Shown: piece by piece, positions 1 to 13,300 of the stretch
Layout: the number at the start of each line of letters is the position of its first letter
How positions within the stretch are numbered: position 1 is the stretch's first letter
Assembly (NCBI GenBank): GCA_022818135.1
Contig: JAFMSR010000010.1
Location: forward strand, 28,335,291-28,399,290
From: Saxidomus purpurata
Taxonomy: Eukaryota > Mollusca > Bivalvia > Venerida > Veneridae
DNA length: 64,000 nucleotides
Direction: 5' to 3'
Notes under the pieces: model-generated
What the model was told of the DNA's origin: nothing
The model's input: only the letters and a program-made list of their open reading frames with translations
Databases searched by the model: none
Position numbers and translations under genes: made by a program

Positions 1-180
1 GGCACCCTTTTAACGAGCAAAAAGGGGCAAATACGACCTTGACCTACAAAATTTGGTGTCGTAACAACCCTTTTGGCATAAGCAATGCAATTTGAAAATT
101 AGATGAAGAAATCTTAAGAAATGGCGAAGTTATAGCCAACGTTTAGTTTTCATGACAAAATCTAAGTACAAAATTTGAAA
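1..180 (-). repeat. Dispersed repeat fragment, reverse orientation
   Basis: Read on the minus strand this resembles the repeat at about 15490-16050: phrases for a slow 'taactttgccatttcttaag' stretch, a 'cttcatctaat' stretch and a 'caaggtcatatttg'-type stretch occur in both. It is an intergenic repeat copy cut by the window edge. No coding potential was seen. Confidence 0.55.
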
Positions 181-1310
181 AACATGACATGTCACTAATT
201 TTAATATTTGAAAAAGCAATGCTTTTATTGTCATTCGTTACTCTTCAACATAAGTGCTGGTCGAGTTTTATCAAGTTTTAAAACGTGAAAGCATGTGCAA
301 ATGTCAGTAATGACATAATTATGATTATCGGAAAAACAGAAAAACATTTAATTGTCTTTTGATTTAATGTTTCCGGCCATTACAATACACGCAGTCATGT
401 CAGAATCTGCTGCTCATTAGTCCGTGTTTCAGTTATAGAAATTCGTCAAGGTCTATCATTGTTTATCGATTAATGCCTTTGATAACGAGCGAGACGGCCA
501 CCTGCTGGTTGATAGGTAGTGACTAATTAGCTCCACCTTCTTTCGCATATTAACCAACATACAACAATCAATTTTTGACTGACATTGTTATCCTGAAGAC
601 TTGTAACAACGCCCACATAATGTTATCCAATAGAGGACGTCAGATTTTGATTGACACAGAGAAATTGAACTTACTCGTGACGTATGATGAAAATTCTCGC
701 GGGTCAGTTGACGCACAAGACATTTTTATTGCAGGTCATATACGAGTATTTCTCGAATTTCACGGGTCAAGGCCCGAGGTTTTGGGTCAATCAAATATCC
801 TGACACCAAAATGGCTCGAAATGAGGACATGCATGCAATGAATCTAACATTTTAAATTGGTCTGTATGACTTCACGGCAAAGTAGAAACCGCATTGATCT
901 CTTATCAGAAGAAAATATTGCGTGATTCAGGGTTGTTTTAGCAAACACGACCTCTCCTACAAATGTATATTGGAGCTTCAATCATCTGATCATACTAGAT
1001 CTAGTCTTTGTTCGAGAATTTGAAGCTGTATGGATCTTTTAAACTTACAAAATTTTCCACAGATAACACTAAGATTGCCACTCGAAAGTTACCCGAGTAA
1101 ACTGAGCAGTTGTATTTAAAATTTCTTGTATTTTTTACATTTTATTTTTTTAAAAACACACATTTTGTTGTTGTTGTTGCAAGATACTCTTCAATGCTGA
1201 AAACATTTGGATTCGATTTTTGTTTGTTACAGATTATTTGATTGGCTATCATAAAATCTTCGTCCAATGAGTAACCATGTCGCGGCAATCACTTCGGTTA
1301 ACTGGAGAAG
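181..1310. other. Upstream flank of PEX16, no gene recognised
   Basis: No convincing exon is visible in this AT-rich stretch. An 88-codon open frame at 575-841 lacks splice-site context and any recognisable motif, so it is not called. The 5' UTR and promoter of PEX16 should lie in the last few hundred bases, but no TATA box or other promoter motif could be assigned with confidence. Confidence 0.4.
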
Positions 1311-4300
1311 ATGGCAGCCGCCACTACACAGGGGAAAATCGACTTATTTCTTCAAGGAATAAAAGAGCACTACTCAAAGATAATTAGAAATAACCCGGAT
1401 ACAGTGGCACAAATAGAATCGTCTGTCAGAATTTTGTCATTTCTTGTTGCAGGTATATCAAGTTTTTCTTACAATCAGATAATTCCTACCTACTTTCGTT
1501 TTCAATCAAGTTCAAATTCTAGGTTGTGGTCTTTGGAGGCAGACTACGGTTTTCTTGGCTTTTCACACAACACTCGACTCCGCAACTTTCAAAACCACAA
1601 CCCAAACACTGTAATCACATACCTGAAACAAATGTATCCCTGTTTCTCGTATTCTCGGGGTTTCTCATATTCTCGTTTTTTACTTTGGCAGTGATCATGT
1701 GTGACATAACCATGCCTCCGGTTTAGGAGTTCCGGAGTTCATTAGCAAAACCCTAAGAGGAAGGCGAGTACGGAAAAGGGTTGTGTATATTGCTTTAATA
1801 TATGCATGATAATGTATTGTAAACTTAAATATTTTACCACGATTCGTGAATAAACGATCTGTTGTAGTACACAATTTCATAGGCGCCATTTTGGCTATAA
1901 TTTAAAATGTTGCTAATATCAGAACTATCTTGTCATGTTGTATATTCTTGCACATATTCGTGTTCTGTTTACAAAGAACGTTAATTAAACAATGTAAGAT
2001 AAATATAAAGAAGAATATTGAATTCTAATTAAATACAATTTTACTTAACTTTTATCGATATTTTACACAACATGTCAATTTGAATGCCAACAAAGAGATT
2101 CCATATTACAATATATTACCAATATTTCCGAAAGACCGGTTTATTCACTATTAAAGGTGATATTTAGTTTATCATGCTATTTAATGCACATACATATACC
2201 TTAAAACTTCCGTAACTCAAGCCTTTCTCTTAGGTTTTGCTACGATAGGAACTTCTAACCCTAGACTGGGGGGCAATGACCATGTTACCACTGACATTTA
2301 ACTTTAAAGGTGTCAAATTGGCAACTATTCGTCACCATTTACAGAGATATGATACAAAACTGGCACAAAAAAGTTTCAAGCGATTTGACGAAACTTAATA
2401 AACCATTTTTTTTCGAAATTGCTGAAATTTCCTTATTTTGGTGGGGTTTAAAAGGGCAAATTGTTTTATTCTGCTACTATCATTATTACTTGGACTTATT
2501 TGTAACGTATTATCATATACTTGGCATTTATAGGTTTTTCTTTTCAATTTGGCAACGAACATAAATCCCTGAGAATACGAGAAACTTTCTTTCATTTCTG
2601 AGTATGAGGGTGCCTCAGATGCTGTAGCAAAATTTACATAGGAGAAATATCTTGCAATTTATGATGACACTAACTGAAAGATGAGTATTTTTTCTATCAA
2701 ATATCATGTTTACAATGTTGCTAAAATGTGAACTTTTTTATAGGTAACAAATTTACATGCTTAGCCCCCTGAGAATACGAGAAAACAGGATAGTACATTT
2801 TTAGCATGATCATGTGTGACTCAATAAAAAATGCCAGTAATTTCAGTCCGAAACCAAAACCGTCATCCACCAGCTCAGCATTCTGTGTTTTCAAATATCG
2901 CGAAATCTGACGACAAAATAACACATTTTGCCAATGTTTACACTACCACTGAAAATTCTTCTAACTGATGGAACCAACTGCTACACTGTTTCCGACTCTT
3001 GAAACACTGTAAATCAAGAAAACAAGCTCCATGCTACAAAGATTCCATACCGTTTTATCAAAATTTCAAATCTCGAAGGGTCCCTGTCAAAATGAAACTT
3101 GCATTCCCAGCTAATTCTAGACAGACATGCTTTCGTAATTGGCAGCCATTACGACGTTATGTCACTACTGCGAGGTCAATGTCACTGGTTTCACTTTCAT
3201 CAAATCACTAAATCTCAATACTTGACAATGAAAATGCATATATAGCATGTATTAATATTATCAACCAAGACCATGCACTTGGATCTGCATTTTACCTCTA
3301 ATTTGTAATTTTAACCCTGGCCAATTCGTCACAGCATGAAACCGTATACTGCCTCCTTATAAATCAGAAAAAGTTTACCGGTTTAATGACTTGCATGTTT
3401 TATATGAACTTTAGTATAAATGCAATAAAACTATCAAAAATAACTTGTGTTTTGCTGTTCTTTGTGTCCAAGACTGGACTTCAAAATATGTGACAAACAG
3501 TGCAATTTCAGTCCCACGACAGTCATTCAGCATTTGCAAGCAGACACAATTCGTCACTAACAGCCTGAAACCGTATACTGCCTCCTTTTTATGCTTTTTC
3601 CTCCTTAAAATAACATTTTACTCATTTGTGAATAAGTCACTTGAACAAAGAATCTGCATTAGAGTTTGAAATTGGATGTTAAGAGCTTTAAACATTCATA
3701 TCAGTTATTTACATCACAGACCAATTTGCATGCAACTTCCAAAATACAAAGTTAAAATAACAAACAATAATTTACCAATAATGCTCAATGATTTCCAGAC
3801 ATAAGGCAGACAGGGTGGCAGGTACGTGTTTAAAACATTTTTATCATAAGGGTGTTTTCTTCAGATGCAGAAAATCTGCACAAACTCAGTGGTTTCTTTT
3901 GCAAGCTACTGGTATGAGAGCTGCGAATTTATGCATGTCTATTCTCGGCTTCGCCGTGATGTCATACTGACCAGTTAACCAATCGGATTATTAGGTCGCG
4001 TTCATTTCTTCATTCGGTAAAAGGTGAAAACTCGGTCTTTACTGTTGACTCATATGCAAGTTTAAATTTATTTTAAACGAAACAAATAGCTTTTGACAAC
4101 ATAGAATTATTATAAAAGCAATCTGATCATTTCAAGGTAATGAAAGATCATCGTCTTCTTTCATTTCTAATCTTGGTTATTTATTAATCAAAGTTAAAGA
4201 TGCATAGAGACCAGCGATGACAGCCGAGGAATCACCTTTGCCGAATGTAAATAATTTATCAGTACCCGGATCTGCGAAGCTGAGAATAGGTTATTATTTT

Positions 4301-7300
4301 CATATTCTCATTTTATATACATGTAAAACATGGATCTGCATGCAGTAAAGCTTCGATAATTCAAAGTTGCAAGGCCCAAGCATTTACCTATAATAATTTC
4401 ATAGTATATGTCTTGTTCATAAAGTGCATTAATTTTCAACTGGTTACGGCCAGAAGTGTCATTGTTAACTTTAGTTTAGATATGCACCAGTTTTATTACC
4501 GACTAGGGCTGTGTATTGTCAGACTGCTGGCTAGACGACACTTATCACAATACGGAAAGGCAATACACGAATCAGTTTGCGAAACACCTTCACTTTCTTA
4601 AATTTTAATCACAGCTATCCATTGATATCAGTCACATCATTAATAACATTACCAGTGAGCAACCAGACATAATGCAAGTGCGCCACATACAAGAGAACCA
4701 TTCCTCTACTGTAGTTTTGACAAAATACAGCAGAGCTGAGAATTACTGTAGCAGTAATTGTGTCTCCCCCATAAAATATAGGGCAGATATATATATTGTT
4801 TTTGCCATGTATGTCTGTCTGTCGCTCTGTCACTTACCTTAAGTGGTAGGAGGTGTGGTCTAAAACAATAGAAATGTATTGTCTTCATTCCGTCTTTTGT
4901 CCCTTATGTGGTCATTCTTTTGTTACTTAAGTGTTCACTCTATTGTTCAAGAACAATGGAAATACATGTACCACCTTACACCACCTACACAGGGGTGTCT
5001 GTCTGCCTTGTCTGGCAAAATCGTGTCTGCACCATATCTCCTAAACCCCTCGAAGGATTTTCATGAAACTTGGTCAGATATTCACCTTTACTAGACAATT
5101 TGCAGAATCCATGAACTAACCGTGCCAGCTCAAGGTCAGGGTCACAGCTCAAGGTCAAAGGTTTGAGCCTTGCATTTCAGTCCACTCCGTATCTCCTAAA
5201 CCCCATGAAGGATTTTCAATAAACTTGGGTCAGATGTTCACCTGAACTATGCGATTTGCAGAACCTGTGAACCAACCGCACTGGCTCAAGGTCAAGGTCA
5301 CAGAGGTCAAAGGTCATATGACTATATTTCGTGTCTGCTCCATATCTTTTGAACCCCTTGTAGGATTTAAGAATAACTCAACACGAATGTTCACCATAGT
5401 GACCTGATGTGCAGAGCGCATGTAACAACCACTTTTGTTCAAGATCAAGGTCACTGTTACTAAAAATAGACAAATGGTTTAAGCTCAATAACTCCAGTTA
5501 GGAGTGGCCAATTGCAATGAAACTTGGTGTGTATGTAGCTTGCATGGAGATGAAGCTTGGGGTTGCCTCGGGGGTAACAAGGGTCAAGGTTACTGTTACT
5601 AAAAATAGATTGGGGGGGTTAAAATGTTTTAAGCAAAAAAAAAAATTTTTTTTAAGGTCAAGGTCACTGTTACTAATTATAAAGATTTTGTTTTAAAAGT
5701 GTTTTAAGCAAAAAAATATTTTAAGTTCAAGGTCACTGTTACTAAAAATAGATAAAAAATAATATTTTTTTGGTTTTTAAAGTCTTTTAAGCAAAAATAT
5801 AAAAAATTAAGGTCAAGGCCACTGTTACTAAAAATAGAATTTTGTTATTTTAATATCCTGTTTCAGTATGATTATTGACAAACTGCCTTGGGGGAGACAT
5901 GTGTTTTTGTGACAAAAACAACCATCTAGTTTATTATGTTTAACTGGCAATATTTACTTGACCACAGCTACATACAAATGTATAGGCATGTTACTGTATA
6001 TATTCAGCATACATGTATATGAAAATTATGTTACATAAAATTGTTGTAGTTTCATTCTTATTTTGACAAGGATATTTAAACATTTCAGGTCGCTTTGAAA
6101 ATGGTGAACTTATTTCAGAGTTAATATATTCAGCTTCAAACCTTCTGATTTTCCTAAATGATAGTGTCTTCAAAGCTGCTTCGAAGTATATACCCAAAGT
6201 TTTGGTAAGCTCTAGTTATTTTTCTTTGTTCTATGTGACAGAAGGATTTGATCTATTAATTTGACTTGTTACAATAAGTTTCATATACAGTATAGTATTA
6301 GATGACTCAGAAAACACCTAGTTTAGAACATTTAAATCAAAAGTAGTATCTAGCATTCACATAATTTATAGTGTTGCATACAGTCCAGTTTGATAACTCC
6401 TAGCTGAATTCTATAATTAATTAAATCAAAATATAGCTCTTGTTTAACTTGCACTTATTGGATTGAATTTAGACTTCAAAACATGGTTCAGACTTCAGAG
6501 GTGCGTATATCTGAATTCAAGTTAGATAGCTCTGAAGTGAAAATGATGCAAATCATGGCTCTTAATTGACCTAGAAAACACTGGTTGTACCTCGTATATA
6601 CCTCGCCCGAGGGTGGTGGACCTAATAAGCACATATATATATTTATACAAAAGACGGTTAAAATATTATATCCAAGATACTTTTTTTTCCACCTTTAATT
6701 ACATGGATTTCATAAAATTTTGCCTGCAATTACTACTATGCTCATAGTGTTATCATTGCATTGGTCTGGTTTTAAACTTTAACACAGTCTTCAGTAGTCT
6801 CTGAAGTCAAGTTAGGTAACTCTCAAAATTATGCTTTTTCGATAGGAATGATTCTAATTCTGCTGTTGAAAAGTCATCAGACAGCTCTTGTTTCTGTATA
6901 GTGATAAGCGGATACAGATTGAAGAACATGTACGATCAATAAATTGACTTTCATTATCAGCATAACCGATTAATTACCATGACATCAGTTTTACCAGTAC
7001 ATTCTGAACATGTTTGCACAGATAACATATATAATTAATGTATTCTCACAGATTTAAGGGGTCTATTTTTCTCACGAGCTTTTTACATTTATGTGCAGGA
7101 AGTAGCTAGAGAAAGAATCAAGACATGGCTGACAGTTTTAGAATACTCGGAGGTTTTTCTGGAGATGGCAGCAAGGAAGAAGTGGGGGGCCAAAGGAGCA
7201 TGGATTGTCATCACCGTCATACAAATTACCAAGTATTTAACCTTACTGTATACTATTTCTGTAATACCGGTACCTTGTGCTGAGGTAAACCTGAACTTGC

Positions 7301-10300
7301 AATGTAATTGTTATCATATAATTTACAATTATAGACTAATTTTGAAGTGCTTTGTGGACCTATTAAAAGTGATATTGACCAAGGACGAAGTCCAAGGTCA
7401 ATATCATTTTTGACAGGTCCGGAAAACTATATATTGACCGAAACATTATTCTAAAATTATTATATCGTATACCTCATAAAAAGAAGTGTAAATTACTCGA
7501 AAATATTACAGAAAATGGCGTCTTGAAATCCGTGCAGGTCTACACATCATTTTCCAGGTCTACACATACTTTAGCAGACCCGGCACGTGAGCGCTATCGG
7601 CCAATCAAAATTAAGTATTTGTGACAGGTATATGTTATAATGATTGTCTGAAGTACAATTACAGTTGAGAAATTCAAATTAAGGTATAATTAAATATGTT
7701 TGTTTGAAGCCAGTAGTTTTTAATTCAATGTCTAGTTAAAATGCATTACTCTTTCCAGAACTGTGCTACGGTTGTATGTATTGCTGAAGCTAGATGGGGG
7801 TATTGGATCCACACCGCCCATACAGCCTGTAGACAGAGAAGTACTGAAATCATCTTTAGAAGAGGAACATGATGTAAATTATTTTTGTTTTGTTTTTTAT
7901 ATAGAAGCATTTTGCGGTTTTGTTTTCTGTCCCGAAACTTCCCTTAACAGTACATAATGTTATTGTAGAAACAAACAATACAAATATATTCACTAAACTT
8001 GTTACATTGGATTGATTACATGTTTACATGTGCACACATTACATGTATACAACACATTACATGTATACATGTGCACACATTGAACATGTATATGTGCACA
8101 CATTTTGCATGCAGCTTTCAAATTTTATGTTATTTGAAGAATAAGTAGAGGTAAATATATTTTCTTATACCACAAAGAATAGACAGAGAAATCATTTCCT
8201 TAAAGGAAAAACAAATTTTACCTGAACTAATTTTCTGTTATGGTACTCTTGTTCATTCCCACATGTACTTACAGTCGCTTGAAGATGCGATGGACGAGGA
8301 AACAGCTTACAGTGCTCCGGAGAAAACCTTCACACTGAAGAGTTCTGGACGAGAGATGCGTACACTGCAAGCATGTAAGTAATATATGCATACAATAAAA
8401 GCTGTCTTTTCAGGCTCACTTTGGGACCACATGATCATGCTTGTTAAAAGCAGGTTGACAGTTAAACCAGGTTTTAAATTTTATGTTATTGGGACCAAGG
8501 AAGTGTTACATTTAGATAGTTTTCCATTAAAACAAGGAGGCAGGGGAGACTGGTCTTACTGTATATGTATTGAATTCTTTGTACTACTGAATAACTAAAT
8601 ATATCATATATTATTTCTACGGTAGATCACATAGTGCTTTGTAAATAACTGATACAACATTATTAAAATAATTCAGTCTTGTAATGTACTGGAGCTGTAT
8701 TTGATATCTCATAAATTTGGTATCCTACAGATGGATCTATAATGTGATATATTTCAGCTGAACGCAATGGAATAAGAACATGGGGTGTTCCAGTGTCTGG
8801 TACCCAGTCACCACAGAACAATTTACTTTCCAATAAAAGAAAACTACTTAACCAGTCACCAACAAAGCTTAGCAAACAGAAAAAATGGGCAGAGGGCCTA
8901 CATGTAGCCAGACCAGTTGCACATTGTATCCTTATATCCCTATAAATAGATTGTGTCATCATTATGACCTGGAATATTGTAAGCAAGTTAGTTTTTAGAC
9001 TTCAAGCACAAATGAGTATTCCCTGAAGATACAGTGATCACCAACAACCCCTTTTAATTATATTCATCAGTACAGCTGATATTTTTTTAATAATTATCCA
9101 TATTTCAAATACAATGTATGTGCAAAATTTTGTTAAAGACTTTATATCAAAAATGCCTAGAAGGTTTTCATTTAAATGTACATCTCATCGAGACATCAAT
9201 AGCCTGTACCGCCTCGATAGCCTAGTGGTTAGAGCGTCCGCTTCGTGTGCGGGAGGTTGTGTGTTCGATCCCCGGCCGCGTCATACCAAAGACGAGAAAA
9301 ACATGGTACTGACAGCTCCCTTGCTTGGCACTCAGCATTAAAAAGGGTAGTGTCAGGAAGATAAAGTGAAGCTTCCTGCTTCTGGGAAAGGGTAAGTACT
9401 TGTTACTGGGTACCCTGTTTGTCGCATAATAGCTTTGTGGCTAATGTTGTGTGTGATGCAATGTTAAATAAGGCTTCTTTATCTTTACAACTTGCATTAC
9501 CCATATTCCTATGACTCTTTATGTGAGGAAGTTGGCAGTTTCTTGAGGTTAGGAGGCTTATACTGGTTCTTCCCAGAAACAATAGCTAGGTAAACTGCCC
9601 ACCTGTGAAAATAACTGAAATATGGTTGGAACAGACATTAAACCCTGAGAAATGAAAGAAGGGTATATTCATACTTAGGCGTCAAAGGTCATCCATTCAA
9701 TGTTCCTTTTAGATGTTGAGTTTTGAAACACATAAATCTATGTTTGATCTTAACTAGTCCACAGTGATCAGTATGTACATGTCAGGTCAGGAGTCTTGGA
9801 AGCCATGGCTGCTTGCATGTGGAATGGATTTATGCAGGTTTGTGCATATTAGCTTTGTCAGGAGTGGGTTGAGAGTGGTCAATAATTATAATAATCATGA
9901 CTTATTTATGGTGAATAGCTTACATGTATTTGGTGCTAAGACCAATTTTCAATATGGTCCACATGAACAATATAATATACATAATATATAAATAATATGA
10001 ACAAATTATTAAACATTATAAACACAAATTAAGAAAGAAAAGGATAAGTAACATTTACAAACACAAATTGAAAATAGTTAAAATTATACAAAGACAGTCG
10101 TGGTCAAGCTATAATAATCAGTAATGTTAACTATTTACAAGGGGAATGGAGATGAACAGTTATTTCTTGACAGTTGATACTATTAGTGGTGAGAGTATTG
10201 CCACGCAAGATAACACTTTTTAAATGTTTAAAGTGTATCTGATGAACGCACATTTGGGTCAGTTCAAGAAAATAAAGTTTTAGGTGTCTGATAGCATTAA

Positions 10301-13300
10301 TAAGCTGCAGTAGAAAAACCAATCAGTAAAATGGCAGATGGATAATTTGATAAATGGCAGATGGATGATCTGATAATTGGCAGATGGATGATTTGATGAT
10401 AATTCATACTGGGGGAAGCATTTGTTTTTGGGGACTATGTATCTGTCTGTTAACATATTGAATCATTTTGAAATAACAGGCAAACTGTTAAATATATTGT
10501 TATGATATGCAGAGAATATCGTTCTGCTTAAACTTGGTTCAGTGTCAAGGTCACAATTTGTGTCCACTTGGTATCTTTTCAATGGCTTGCATGATTTTCA
10601 AATGTACACCCTATCAAGATGTGAAAGAGTGCATGTTTCATCCATCTTGGTTCAAAGACAAAATCACACGTAGAAATTGAAGGTCATAGGGCTGTCTTTT
10701 GTCTTCACTCTGTATCATTTAGACTCCTTTGAGGATTTTAAAAGAACTTTGCTTAAATGTTTATGGTTGTGACATGATAGAGTGGCTGTTTTGGTAAGCT
10801 ATGTCCAAGGTCAAGGTCACACCTAGGGATGAAAGGTCAAGTGGCTGTATTTCATGCAAACTCTATATATCTTTTAACATGGTAAAAAGGTCCACACTAT
10901 TTAAAGGATGTGCAAAAGGTATGTTTCAACCAGCTGAGGTCAGGGTCATTCTTAGAGGTCACTGGCACGGGTGAGACACATATGCTTTTGTCTTAAAAGC
11001 AGTCTTCTGGTTCACTCAATATTTAAATGATATTTCTCAGTTTGAATTAAAATTACAGGGTTTTAAAGTTTGCACTTTTACCTCATTTTGGTAGATCCAT
11101 TTTATTGTTTGAAAATTGTGCATGCCAAAATATTGATGACAATTTTTTTTTTCCAGTATGTATCTGATGGGAGAAAGCAAAGATTTGAATCCAAAGGAGA
11201 AAGCAGAATTGAAGAGACGGAATTTGATGTTAATGTACTATCTGATGAGATCACCTTTCTATGATCAATACACAAAGTTAGTATACTGTTCTTCAATGTA
11301 CCATAAACTTATCATTGTATGAGTTTAATTGTGTCAAGATTTATGCTTTTATTAGCTCACCTGACTATTAGGTCCACTGTCCGTCCAGCATCCGGCCATT
11401 GTCGGTCCAGCTCTTCCTTCAAACGACATATTCTCTAAATTGCTCGACCCATGTTGATGAAACTTGGCAGTAGTGTTCCTTGCATGAAGCTCTACCAGAC
11501 TTGTTCAAATATTCCAATCCAAACAGAACTCTGGTTGCCATGACAGCAAATATGAAAACTTTAAAAGTCTTCTTATCCAAAATTTAAAGGCCCGGTCTGG
11601 CAGAGCTTAGATATATTTGGTGTGTGGCACAGTCCAGTGGACTTCTATCTAAACTGTTCAAATTATGTCCATAGAGTCAAGATTCATCCTGCACAAGGGG
11701 CACAAGTTTTACATAAAAGTATATAGTAAAGTTCGAAAAATCTTGTCAGGAACTGTAAGACATACAGCTAAGCTAAGATATTTGGTATAGAGCATTATGT
11801 GGTGAACCTATATCAAGTTTGTTCAAAGCACGTCCCTGGGGTTATAATTGGTCCTGCCCCAGAGGTCACTTGTTTTATATAGTCTATAAGGAAGAATTTA
11901 AAAACCTTCTTGTTTAATACTATCAGGCCTAGAGTTGAGATGTTTGTACATAACATCATGTAATGGTTCTCTACAAAGGGTATTCAGTTATACTCCTTTG
12001 GTCAAAATCGGCCCCAACCCAGGGTTCATTGTTTGTGTGTAAACATGTATAAGGAAATACTTTTAAACATTCTTGTCCAAAACCAATAGGCCTAGGCTTA
12101 GTTAGTTGTCGTGTAGCATAGCCTGGTTGTCTTTTACCAAACTGTTCCAAGTTATGCCCCTGGGGAAAAATATGGTCACAACCCGGGGATGATTATTTTA
12201 CATACACTTCTATAGAATACTTGGAAATCTTTTTCTCTATATTTGCAAGGTATTGAGCTTAGATATTTGGTATGTAGCATTGCTAGGGTCTCATGACTGT
12301 TCTAATTATGACCGCAGCTGAGCAATATAGGGCCAGCTTGGCCCTCTTGTTAACAAACAGTTTTAGTGAAAAGTGTATAATGTATATTAAATCAGTAAGT
12401 ACAATGTATTTTTAGATACTCTAATTTTACATGTTCCACAAAAAATATTTATCTTTATTCACAATGCCTTTATTAGTGCAGGGTATAAATACAGGTGATA
12501 GAGACTACTTGTTTCTTGTCTTGATAGTATATTTCTATCACTATACACTAAAAGTATATTATGTGTCGGGCCACAGTCCTGTATACAAGAATTTACCATG
12601 ACAAACTTCAAAATACTTTTTTCGCCTGATTAACAGACTAAATCAAACTTAATATGTAAGCATTCTTGTATTAACGTGTACAGTAAAGCCTGCCTTATCC
12701 ACCATCTTGTTGTAACAGAAAACGGCCTTATCCACCACCTTGTTGTAACAGAAAACTGCCTTATCCACCACCTTGTTGTAACAGAAAACTGCCTTATCCA
12801 CCATCTTGTTGTAACAGAAACGGCCTTATCCACCATCTTGTTGTAACAGAAACGGCCTTATCCCCATCTTGTTGTAACAGAAAACGGCCTTATCCACCAT
12901 CTTGTTGTAACAGAAAACGGCCTTATCCACCATCTTGTTGTAACAGAAAACGGCCTTATCCACCATCTTGTTGTAACAGAAAACCGCCTTATCCACCACC
13001 TTGTTGTAACAGAAAACGGCCTTATCCACCACCTTGTTGTAACAGAAAACGGCCTTATCCACCACCTTGTTGTAACAGAAAACTGCCTTATCCAGCAGGC
13101 AACATCCCTTGGTCTCACTGACATAAAATGTGTAATGGAAAGCCTGGTGTATCCTACAATCTGCTTTAACTGGCATGATCATTTGATCCCATAGACAGGT
13201 TTTGCTATAATTTCTTTATGCTTCGCTGTTTCAGGATGAGGTTAATGGCAGTGTTGAGGTTTATAGCCCAATATGTACCATTGTCTGGTTTCATAATCAG

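Larger units (their letters stand above)
1453..6088. other. PEX16 intron 1 with repeats
   Basis: The longest PEX16 intron (4.6 kb). It holds three copies of a short 'ctcgtattctc' motif (1641-1656 plus, 2571-2584 and 2771-2784 minus). A 'gaaaccgtatactgcctcc' phrase appears twice, near 3340 and 3570. A short inverted-repeat pair lies at 3939 and 4289, and 5000-5830 is a CAAGGTCA-rich dispersed repeat. Nothing coding was seen. Confidence 0.6.

Noticed and set aside
575..841. 88-codon open frame upstream of PEX16
   Set aside because: No recognisable domain, no splice context, composition like the surrounding intergenic DNA.
9211..9290. Functional tRNA gene
   Set aside because: A and B boxes and an anticodon-like stem exist, but the T-stem and acceptor do not pair and a SINE body follows.
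12630..13182. Repetitive minus-strand open frames of 68-118 codons
   Set aside because: They are translations of the 33-bp intronic minisatellite; they read 11-residue repeats in several frames and lie inside a PEX16 intron.
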